Assembly: GCA_054601695.1 (NCBI GenBank)
Contig: BAAHQB010000028.1
Span: 682,001-746,000 of the forward strand
DNA length: 64,000 nucleotides
Source: Amorphochlora amoebiformis
Taxonomy: Eukaryota; Cercozoa; Chlorarachniophyceae
Reading direction: 5' to 3'
The translations under genes and the position numbers were made by a program. Numbering within the stretch: position 1 is the first letter of the stretch; the number at the start of each line of letters is the position of its first letter. The notes below the pieces were generated by a model. That model did no database searches, was not told where the DNA came from, and worked only from the letters and a program-made list of their open reading frames with translations. Positions 1 through 64,000 of the stretch are shown here, piece by piece.

Positions 1-1
1 A

Positions 2-79
2 CCTAAATGTGTAACGCTCTGCCCGAGATCTCGGCGATACTTTCCACCCATCGATCGAACCAGAACCTCCAGGAGGCAT
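2..79 (-). CDS. possible 5' end of a gene running off the left edge
   Basis: An ATG on the minus strand at 79-77 opens a frame that stays open to the window edge (26 codons, beginning MPPGGSGSIDGWK). The stretch is of normal base composition, unlike the AT repeats that follow from about 131. No family is recognisable from so short a piece and a chance open frame is quite possible. Confidence 0.15.
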   Translation of the reverse strand, partial: MPPGGSGSIDGWKVSPRSRAERYTFR

Positions 80-355
80 TTTAATTCGCTTTTCAGACCC
101 TAAGGACACATAAATCACACAAATCCAATTAATATGATGTCCATACATATACTCACATATATATAAATATATATATATATATATGTATGTATGTATATGT
201 ATTTATATATATATTATATATTATATATATATATGTGTATATACACATATATGTGTATATGTGTATAATATATGCACAGATATACAATATCATATATTAC
301 ATATATATATATATATATACACATATATATATATACATATAAATATATACATATG

Positions 356-449
<94 letters not shown>

Positions 450-670
450 TTGTATATGTATATATATATATTTATGAATATCTAAATTTTTAAACATATG
501 TAAAAATACTTATATATATATATATAAAATGGTACGAAAAGTTTTTATGTGTTTAGTGTGGATATGAAAGTGGGATTAGCGGGGAGAATGGGTGAATGTT
601 GGAGTCAAATGATGAGAGTTGGGATTGGGGACAACATCAGTTACCGTTCGGGAATAGAGGATATTGCGAG
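80..670. other. intergenic: AT microsatellite then unique DNA
   Basis: From 131 to 520 the DNA is almost pure TA dinucleotide, including an uninterrupted run of about 80 bp at 360-440. From 525 to 670 it is unique, G-rich sequence without an open frame I would trust. Confidence 0.7.
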
Positions 671-1558
671 TTAAGGGTTGGAATAACAATGTTTTACATA
701 CCACATTTCCCAGAGGAGGGATACATGCACACGCGTAAATAGAAAACGGGAAACATAGCCACTTTTTTTCCTTGTGTCACTGACCGTGCAGCAGATCACT
801 TTATCAAGAAATGTGGTCTTGGTGATTGAGATGCGCTCCGACAGGGATGAAGAGCGCTTGAAGTCCTCTTGCGGAAGAATGGCGTCTTCACAAATCAAGA
901 TAGCGCCGCGAGTAAGTTGGCGGATGAGAGGGAGCATGCCTAGCGGATCATCCTGAAGCAGCCATACAGGCTCAGGAAACCCTTCTATAAAATGTCCCAC
1001 TTTTGCCCTTCTCCCACATCATTAACCCACTGCAGGGCAAGGGATTTTTAGGGTGTTCAGCTACACATTCGATTCTGCCCACGCATTCACAATCTTAATG
1101 TATTCAAGGTGTTTAAATCGGACTCCGGGCACAAATTTGAAGTTAGGTATAGCCTCACGGGATTGAATGGGATGATGTGAAGGTAACCCGTCGCGTTGGG
1201 CTCCTCGAGGACCTTATACCTCTCCTGAACGTACATACGCATCTCTCAGTGCGCAGAATTATGGATTTTTTACGGCAGAGAAGAATTTCCAAACCTGTTG
1301 AAGGCATTTAAGCAGCCTATCCTTCCTATGACATCCGGGGTCGACATATACCGCTTGAAATGAAGGCATATGGGTGGGTTTCAAGCATGACATCCCGCCT
1401 TGCATGAGAAGGCGGCAGCCACTATGCCTCAGGTTTAATGGAATTGAGAATCCATTATGTGAATATCCTAATATCAATATCTGAGTATAAACAAACAGGA
1501 GATTCTCTAGGGATTCCCAAGAGAGCTCATGGGGACATTGGAAGTAGTGACGGCACAC
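671..1558 (-). CDS. unrecognised multi-exon gene, splicing unresolved
   Basis: Normal-composition DNA with successive coding-looking segments on the minus strand in different frames. About 1310-1400 encodes a segment with AVYVDPGCHRKDRLLK. About 1170-1250 encodes RYKVLEEPNATGYLHIIPF. About 770-1000 encodes GFPEPVWLLQDDPLGML and later RGAILICEDAILPQEDFKR. Candidate introns of 37-60 nt join neighbouring segments (for example a 49-nt GT-AG intron around 1212-1260), but I could not find one set of splices that keeps a single frame to the end. It could be a real gene with several short introns or a decayed one with indels. It is divergent from the cyclin gene, with about 140 bp between them. I do not recognise the family. 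Confidence 0.35.
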
Positions 1559-1701
1559 TGACGGGATTACTATCAGATTAGTCTCTGACCTCTAATGCTT
1601 TCTGCAAATCACCCAAATTAATCGACTTGGTACACCCCCTGTCTCTCAAACCCCCACCAGACTCCGACACCTTTCAGGCCGAAAGTCCGACCGAGGCGCT
1701 G
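1559..1701. promoter_or_regulatory. divergent promoter region upstream of the cyclin
   Basis: Short unique spacer between the minus-strand gene and the first ATG of the cyclin. The cyclin frame is open upstream of the ATG as far as 1627, so the true start, or an upstream exon ending at the acceptor-like cccccaccag near 1660, is not settled. Confidence 0.3.
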
Positions 1702-2576
1702 ATGGTCATTTCAACCGAAAGACCTGTGCGTGAGAATTGTTCAAACAATGTGATGAAGGCCGTTCGAAAAGGGGAGTCTACATATCGAAAATCCATCGAA
1801 ACTTCGTCGCTGTGCCGGTCGAATTCGCGCTACAACAGTGAGGATACATTACAAAACGTGAGTGAAGCCCTATTTCGACTCGTTCGCACCTCCCGAAGAA
1901 AGATTCGAGCAGAGGGGAAGGTCCGTGGGCCCCCTGGGAAGCTATGCAGAAAGTCCGGCGTCCGAAAATCCCCACAATCGAAGTTCGACTTGGATAGATT
2001 CATGATTCGCTCGTACATCGTGTCCACTCCAAGTTTCCCGATGGGCTGCAGTGTGCCGTGCTTCGCCCAAGAGGAGCGTCAAATAGCTATCCCACCGCCC
2101 ACGATCCAAAATATCCGCTCCTTTCTTCGGGTGATGTATACAGGAGCTCGCTTGGATCCTGAATGCCTCGTAGTCGCATTGATATACATCGACCGCTTCA
2201 CGAATGGCAAGCGAGCTGTCGCTCTGACGGACAGGAACTGGCTTCCCATCACGATGGTCTCTCTACTCACAGCTTCTAAAGGTGACATTAGATTTTTCAC
2301 TAAATCCATCTTATCTCAAAATTGCATTTTGTAGTGTGGGAGGACAACCCTACGTGGAATGGTGCGTTCGCCCAGCTCTTTCCCCCGGTGCCCGTACGGG
2401 GGCTTAACAAACTCGAATCAGCCTTCCACTCTCAAATGCAATTCAATCTTCACATTTCCCGCTCGATGTACTCGAGCTACCACATGACCCTTAGGACTCT
2501 GCAGGCTAGAAGGATCCTGAGTGCGTCGACTACAAGCATCTCGGATTCGAGTAGCCGTCATCGATCGCGAAATTAG
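1702..2576 (+). CDS. PHO80-like (P/U-type) cyclin, two exons
   Basis: Exon 1 is 1702-2281 and exon 2 is 2335-2576; the 53-nt intron 2282-2334 (GTGACA...TTGTAG) splits a Val codon and restores the frame, giving 273 residues. The cyclin box runs from about residue 130 to 245: IPPPTIQNIRSFLRVMY, then LDPECLVVALIYIDRF (151-166), then LLTASK joined across the intron to VWEDNPTWNGAFA, then LNKLESAF and MQFNLHIS. This is the order and wording of the PHO80-type cyclin family (Pfam Cyclin PF08613), which binds PHO85/CDK5-like kinases. The K of TASK and E of KLESAF match the conserved kinase-contact pair. The 130-residue N-terminal part is basic and Ser-rich without a recognised domain. Without the intron the gene looks like two broken frames. 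Function in phosphate signalling or cell cycle is inferred from the family only. Confidence 0.9.
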
Positions 2577-3180
2577 GAGGTAAGTACGAGTTTAAAAACT
2601 CGAGGAAGATAGACACGCCGGCGGGAAAATCCCGTATTCCAGGAAAAAGTAAGTAGTCGTACGTTGTCAGTGATATGATCATGGACAGTCAAATATTTAT
2701 AACTTAAATTCGAGTGATCAAGTGAACTCCTCATTCAAATACCTCATTCAACAATTACGATCCCAGTTGGAACTGTATACTAGGTATACATGTAGTTATG
2801 TGGTATATCTGTATATATCTAGCTAGATTAGATATATATATATATATGTATATTGATGTTTGTTAATTTAGATCTCGTGCGGATCTAGATACTAGAGATA
2901 ACGGATAAAAATTTATACTAATTCTAGTAGTTATACTAATCCAAGTACCTACGATACTAGATCAACAATTCAGTAGCGGTATCTTGGGTATACAATTATT
3001 AATTATAACTAACTAGTATAAGACAGTCCGGCAGCGCACATCTTTTACCGTAGCTAGAGTTAGACCCTAGTAACCGGTAATAGCCGGTGGACAGACCTAG
3101 GTAACGGGGTCCGAGTATGACTAGTAGACGAGTTTTACAATTGTCACTGTATGATGATCATATTTCTAACTATGGCACAG
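2577..3180. other. convergent intergenic region rich in CTAG
   Basis: About 600 bp between the 3' ends of the cyclin (plus) and gene B (minus). It is not simple repeat. It is dense in CTAG, ACTAG and GATCTAG-like palindromes, especially 2780-3140, and contains a perfect inverted repeat CGAGTTTaaAAACTCG near 2590-2605. No gene seen. The convergent region at 43683-44284 has the same character. Confidence 0.5.
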
Positions 3181-12305
<9,125 letters not shown>

Positions 12306-12307
12306 CT

Positions 12308-12379
<72 letters not shown>

Positions 12380-12435
12380 GAGCAAATCATATCTGTCTTG
12401 GAGTTTAACATACTGCTTGAGTCGAAGCATGATAC

Positions 12436-12498
<63 letters not shown>

Positions 12499-12553
12499 CA
12501 AATCATATCTGTCTTGGAGTTTAACATGCTGCTTGAGTCGAAGCATGATACCT

Positions 12554-12588
<35 letters not shown>

Positions 12589-12601
12589 GTATATATATAT
12601 G

Positions 12602-12656
<55 letters not shown>

Positions 12657-12837
12657 ATGTGTGTACACTGTAACATGTGTGTAATACATATGTGTGTGTA
12701 CATAAATACATAATACATTACATATTATATATTTAGGTATTAATATATATGTATATATATATACATAATATTTATATTTATACATACATGTGCATACATT
12801 TATATGTATGTGTATATATATATGTTTATATATATAT

Positions 12838-12902
<65 letters not shown>

Positions 12903-12973
12903 CATCTATAATATATATATATATATATATAAATATATAATTTGTGTATATATATATATATATATATGTATAA

Positions 12974-13032
<59 letters not shown>

Positions 13033-13063
13033 CGTGTTATCCATGGAATATGAACATGTATAT

Positions 13064-13112
<49 letters not shown>

Positions 13113-13208
13113 GTGTGTATATATATATATATATATATGTGTATATATAATATACAAACACACATATACGAACGTATAAACATGCACATACATACAAATC
13201 CAAACATA

Positions 13209-13244
<36 letters not shown>

Positions 13245-13477
13245 GTAAATATATAAATATGTACATATATATATATATATATATAAAACGTGTGCACATC
13301 CACGCATATATGGTCTAGAACATATATATATATATATATAGATATCTACACATTCCTTTAACTTACTTATCTATGTGCATCTCCACAATATACCACACAA
13401 ACACATATACATACATACATGCACATTATATACATACATACATACATACAGACATGATACACACGCATAACTCTCAC

Positions 13478-24581
<11,104 letters not shown>

Positions 24582-24804
24582 TCGAGCAATTCCTTCTATT
24601 TTTCGTATTTCTTTCGCGATTTCCTTGAGCTCTTTTGTGGATATACCCTCCTATAATTATGTCGTCAATAATTGAAGACCTTCTATATCGTTGATATCAA
24701 GCGAAAGGAGGGATGGGGACACAAATATCACGGAAGTACACGGGCAGACATTACCTCTCCTTTCCGGCAAGTGACACGTGTTTGCGACACGTGCCAACGG
24801 TTCC
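24582..24804. promoter_or_regulatory. 223-bp divergent promoter with twin GACACGTG boxes
   Basis: The only DNA between the start codons of gene A (minus) and the PLP-enzyme gene (plus). GACACGTG occurs at 24773-24780 and 24786-24793, 13 bp apart and just upstream of the plus start codon. CACGTG is a core bound by bHLH/bZIP factors in many eukaryotes; that it acts here is inferred. The rest is unique sequence. Confidence 0.5.
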
Positions 24805-39889
<15,085 letters not shown>

Positions 39890-39891
39890 AT

Positions 39892-39926
<35 letters not shown>

Positions 39927-39929
39927 ATG

Positions 39930-40012
<83 letters not shown>

Positions 40013-40170
40013 AATATATATATATATATATGTATAATATATATATACATATATATATATATTATTAAATATATATAATGTACATGTTAACTTTTTATAT
40101 GCTCATTTGCATACGCATAGGTGTAATATTATTCAGGTATACAAGGAGGTCTATATTTATACATATTTAT

Positions 40171-40202
<32 letters not shown>

Positions 40203-40617
40203 CATTATTATATATGTATATATATATTTTATATATACATAGATATACATATATGTGCGTATATACAAGTAATATATATGATATATATATATATACATAT
40301 ATATACATATACATATTATATATATATTATATAATATATATATACATATATTATAATATATATATATATTAACTACCATCTCAGGTGTACCCATTTTAGC
40401 CATTGGTCATTAGTTTTGGAGCAGGCCCTTGTGGATATGTCTCTGGCGAAATAATTCAATGTAAGTAATATTACATGTTATCGTCATGCTTTAACTGGCG
40501 GAACATCAAAAAAATTGATCGTCATGGTTTAAATGGCGGAGAATGAATAAAATTGTTAAAGATAATTAAAATGACAAATCTACCTAACTCCGGCATGTCT
40601 TGTATTTGAGTGGTCTA

Positions 40618-40663
<46 letters not shown>

Positions 40664-41203
40664 CATATATATTTAAATATACATTACTATGGTATCATAC
40701 TATGACATATCCAGCACTAGAAGTATGTAATAGAAGGCAATACTACAAACTAAATAAAATACTATACATCATAATATAAATATATACATATACATACTGG
40801 TACACATGGTCACATACACACTAGAATATATCTATACGCACACACAATATTAACTGTATTTTACATGACGAAAACCACACAAAAAACAATCCAGTATTTT
40901 TTTAGGTATATCCAGACAAATTTGTACTTGTCTAACTAATCTAAATAATAGTACATGTAGATACATACTCTACGTCGATACCAGGTGTACAGTGTCATAG
41001 TAATTATATAGCGCATGTTTGAATTGAGCGCTAGCTGTTAGCTATATCACATTGCATTCATATATGCTAGATATGTATAATTATAGATATCATATAGTAT
41101 ACATGTATATACACTAGATCTTATAATATGTATACATATACATATATATATATATATAAATATGTAAACACTATTATTACGTACAATCAGTGAATTCATG
41201 TAC

Positions 41204-41234
<31 letters not shown>

Positions 41235-41537
41235 CATAGTGTATACTATACATATATATATATATATATATCTAGATATATAATATATATATATATATAT
41301 CACTGAGTATTATATCTAGTATTTACCTATATACATTATATATGTATTATATATATATATATATATATATTCATGCATGCACAATTGTGACATGTGTGAG
41401 TACTGACAGTATGCCAATTGTCATTGATACCAGTGATAATTATCAGTATTCTACTTATATTTAGTATATGTCTACACATGTACATGTATCTAGTGTATGC
41501 ATGAAAACATATACGATGTTGTATACAATGTATATAC

Positions 41538-41579
<42 letters not shown>

Positions 41580-41746
41580 CATATATAATTATATAAATGT
41601 ATTTGTATAAATATTATATTATAAAAATATGTACATGAATATATATATATATATACATATGCATGTATATATATATATATATATACTATATATATATATA
41701 TATGTATATAGATATATAATACTGATACATAATATATATATATATA

Positions 41747-41777
<31 letters not shown>

Positions 41778-41845
41778 TATATACTTTATATATATACATA
41801 TATATATATACTATGATATCACATATATATAGATATATATATCAC

Positions 41846-41876
<31 letters not shown>

Positions 41877-42464
41877 TTCAGCTGTTTTAGCATTCCTTTA
41901 TTACAATTGTGTACTATACATGACATACCACACATATCAGTGCACAAATGAATATACTTCCTCGGGCATTCTGATAGAAATCTATTGATAATAGTTTGAC
42001 TTACCGTACCCATTCATCGAATCATCCCCCCTGACCGTCACCAACCAAAAGAAGTACTCCAAGATTGATATTATTGCAATTAAAATCCTGTCAACCCCCC
42101 TTTTGCCTTCCTAGATTGCGCCTCGTACCCCATCTCCGAATTTTTTACGGGAAAACCTAAGCTTGAGTCTCTACAGACTTCGAAAAAAAGAGTTTACGAA
42201 ATGCCAAATTGAGAACGTGGGGAGCCATTGACGCAAGTTTGGAGTGTGCATAAATTCTATTATGCACATATCTTGTTGTAGATATCCTATAATTCATGGG
42301 TTCCGAGACGTGTATCATTTTTGTTATGTGGATATCGGAAATGTAATATCGAGGGCCAAACTTCGGAACCCAAAACCGCTTTTTTCTCTCTGGAGGGGGT
42401 GTAGAAATTGATTGGGCCCTTCAACACCTTCTGACAAGCCACAGGCCCGCTAGGTTTCTTCCCG
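39890..42464. other. intergenic: AT and GT repeats, then CTAG-rich unique DNA
   Basis: Contains (AT)n at 39895-40080 and 40170-40370 and a (GT)n run at 39927-39964. A degenerate duplication GTCATGsTTTAAmTGGCGGA lies at about 40491-40545. From 40600 to 41870 the DNA is AT-rich but not simple repeat, with many CTAG and TAGTAT sites. From 41880 to 42464 it is unique, probably the promoter and 5' UTR of the next gene. No exon found that joins the preceding gene after its stop. Confidence 0.5.
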
Positions 42465-43682
42465 ATGCCTGAGCGAGTGGTGAAGCTCATCCTGGGCAAT
42501 GGACATGTTCGGCGTTTCAAGATGAAGCTTCCCATCGGATATAAGCCTTTACGACGAGAGATAGCTAAGGTTTGCAAGGCGATGGGAGCAGAATACGACA
42601 TATTCCATATGGTAAGTTCTCATCCTTTTCTATTGGCTTGCTTCTGAAAAACTATCATTTCTCAGACGTTGAATGATCTTCTACCGGTCGAAAATGAGGC
42701 GGACGTCGAAAGATCTCTGAACTACAGACCGCTCGACTTCAAGAGCGGTTCTGAGAAGCTTCCGGCCATTAGGCTGGTCATCCGGAGAGTTTTCCGCCAC
42801 CCTCCTACGTCCACCCCAGTGGTTGTGAACCAACCATCATCTACTGACGACCAACCCACAACCACCACACCAATAGGGACTCGCGCCACAGAGGAGAAGC
42901 ACCAGTATGGAGACTGTCTCTCGGATCCTTGTCCTCCAAGCACTAGAGAACCTGATGACGACCAGCAGGACGACATGATAGATCCCGCCGCACCCATCCG
43001 AAACGATACGGAGGCTTCTATCCGCGATGAATCCATGCTCGTGTGCAGGGAGGACCCGGGGCGGGGCGGGGGAGGGGGAAATATATTGGAAGTAAGTACT
43101 GTCCTTGAGAAGCTTGACTCAAAGCTTGGGCAGATTACCACCGAGCTCGAGTACTCCATCTCTGAACTCAAGGACGGCAAGTCGCAAGACGCCGCTGCTA
43201 CCACTGCATCCAATTTGGCGCAGGTGGCGCGAAATCTCAAGGAGATGAGGATATATACACAGAAGGTGGCAACACAAGTCAAGGTGCATGATAGCGCGAT
43301 CCAGAGTGTCATCCAGAGCATTTCGATGCATGAGGAATCGGGGATTGGAGTCGAAGTGGACCCGATAGTAGTAGTGAGCCCCCCAACTCCCGTAGTAACC
43401 GTCAAATCACACGAGATTAAGAGGGTGGAAGATCCGGAGCCCAGAAAGTCTGAACGCGTGCAAGAGGATATGAAGGCCAGCACTGGTTTTGTCGACTTGC
43501 AGCGATCGATTGGAGAGGTTCGCGGAAGAAACTTTGATAAGGAGTTGGAGCAGCTGGCCGAGCGTGGCTGGTCGGACAGCAACGACCTCAACTTCAAGAA
43601 GATATTGCTAAAGATTCACAACGGAGATATCGACAAGGTCATCGAGGATCTCAAGGATTATCGCAAAGTCGGCACAGCTTAA
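42465..43682 (+). CDS. PB1-UBA protein, NBR1/p62-like arrangement, two exons
   Basis: Exon 1 is 42465-42611 (49 codons), intron 42612-42665 is 54 nt (GTAAGT...TCTCAG, phase 0), exon 2 is 42666-43682; 387 residues. Residues 4-70 look like a PB1 domain: VVKLILGNGHVRRFKM with a basic cluster, then an OPCA-like acidic loop LNDLLPVENEADVERSL crossing the intron. A low-complexity Pro/Thr/Asp-rich linker follows, then a helical segment (VLEKLDSKLGQITTELE) and a C-terminal UBA-like domain, LEQLAERGWSDSNDLN and HNGDIDKVIEDL, which resembles the UBA of NBR1 with W replacing the usual F in the MGF loop. PB1 plus UBA is the layout of selective-autophagy receptors, but I see no ZZ zinc finger or FW domain, so the role is inferred. 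A 42-nt in-frame stretch, 43092-43133, starts GTAAGT and ends GGGCAG and could be an optional intron. Confidence 0.75.
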
Positions 43683-44284
43683 TCGGCGGGCCATGCAATG
43701 ATATTTTTACGCTTCAAAACTTTGTACAGCCGTTTGGCCATCATTAAATGGACCAAGCAAGGATTTTAACTCATGATCAGCGTATTCTGGCAAGATCATT
43801 CTTATCTAACATACGTAATATGTTGCATTTACAGTGTTATCTCGGAGCCACGTCTCTTATGCGTGTACGTATACACACCAGAACGGCTAGTACGACGTAA
43901 CCTTCTTTCCAGTTAACTAGTTAATGCTAGTGAATTGTAGTAAGTTACTAGTAACTCTATTAACGTTAAGTTTTCTACTTGTGTACTTCTACAGTTCTAT
44001 CTACTAGATCTAGTCTATACTACGTATAAGTTAACCTGTGTTAACTCTAGTAACTTTACAATGGAGTACTAAGTAGCATATACTCTATGGATAAGTACTA
44101 CAAAAAATAAAAAAACTAGGTAGGATATTATACTTAGTAGTCTAGGTAGTCTGGTACGTAGTGAGTTACTAGATTTACAAAATACTAGAAATACTGTTGT
44201 GGTACTAGTGGTAATACGTACTTCATATACTGGATATGTATATGTAAGTCAGTACTTGAAAATTTAAGGTTGGAGAAGGACACG
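43683..44284. other. convergent intergenic region rich in CTAG/TACTAG
   Basis: Between the 3' ends of the PB1-UBA gene and the lipase-like gene. From 43900 to 44240 it is crowded with ACTAG, CTAGT, GTTAAC and TACGTA, much like 2577-3180. No gene seen. Confidence 0.5.
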
Positions 44285-63572
<19,288 letters not shown>

Positions 63573-63625
63573 CTTGCACACACATGAACATCACACACAC
63601 ATATATTAAAAAAATATTGATATGC

Positions 63626-63668
<43 letters not shown>

Positions 63669-64000
63669 ATAATAATAAATATGTCTATATATATAATACA
63701 TATATATGTAAATATGTTCTAACTATATATATATATATATATGTGTGTGTGTATATATATATATATCTTATGCATATATATACACACATATATATACATA
63801 TATGCATATATACATATATATATATATATATAATTATATACATATATAGAATATATCACCGCAACCTCAAACGCCAAACAACCCAATTTACATACACATA
63901 TATACATCTAATTGAAAATGTATATATTTATGTATATTATATTTTTATATATACATATATATATATATATACATATATATGTATATTTATACATGGGTAG
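63573..64000. other. AT-repeat intron with a possible further upstream exon
   Basis: Mostly (AT)n. A minus segment near 63868-63910 can be read as an exon in the phase needed by 63572 (including NWVVWRL, donor GTTGCG), which would extend the lipase-like gene, but it lies in weakly informative sequence. Confidence 0.25.

Noticed and set aside
42722-43597. 291-codon minus-strand frame opposite the PB1-UBA gene
   Set aside because: Shadow of the real plus-strand exon; it has no recognisable domain and the plus frame shows PB1 and UBA features.

Overview
The window is nuclear DNA of a microbial eukaryote. GT-AG (and two apparent GC-AG) introns, a PHO80-type cyclin, a PB1/UBA protein and TTAGGG repeats show this. 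I cannot name the species. Two genes start with signal-like hydrophobic leaders, one followed by a basic stretch that could be a plastid transit peptide, so a protist or alga is my guess only. At first sight most of the 64 kb is junk: (AT)n, TTAGGG/CCCTAA, GA/CT and minisatellites. Read exon by exon, most of it is intron. Four genes are cut into tiny exons (mostly 20-95 nt) joined across these repeats in an unbroken frame.

Layout, left to right: a possible 5' end of a minus gene at the left edge (2-79); an unrecognised minus gene with unresolved short introns (about 671-1558); a PHO80-like cyclin on plus (1702-2576, one 53-nt intron); a minus helical protein of unknown family (gene B, 3181 to about 12305, about 17 exons); a minus fucosyltransferase-like gene (gene A, 13478-24581, 16 exons, coherent in frame with B so possibly one gene); a 223-bp divergent promoter with two GACACGTG boxes; a plus PLP enzyme of the YnbB/aluminium-resistance/methionine-gamma-lyase-like family (24805-39889, 22 exons, 496 codons of protein); a PB1-UBA protein on plus (42465-43682, one 54-nt intron); and a minus hormone-sensitive-lipase-like alpha/beta hydrolase (44285 to beyond 63572, 38 exons seen). 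The cyclin and PB1-UBA genes have ordinary short introns; the other four carry about 90 percent intron.

The repeats are not random with respect to transcription. CCCTAA (which contains CTAAC, a branch-point-like pentamer) lies mostly on the sense strand. Pyrimidine CT arrays also lie on the sense strand, several just before a 3' splice site. Minisatellites and partial exon copies repeatedly abut or copy splice junctions. A hairpin element with compensating stem changes occurs about 17 times, always inside the telomere-like tracts. This repeat-built intron architecture is the most unusual thing in the window. All exon models are hand-derived and need RNA data.
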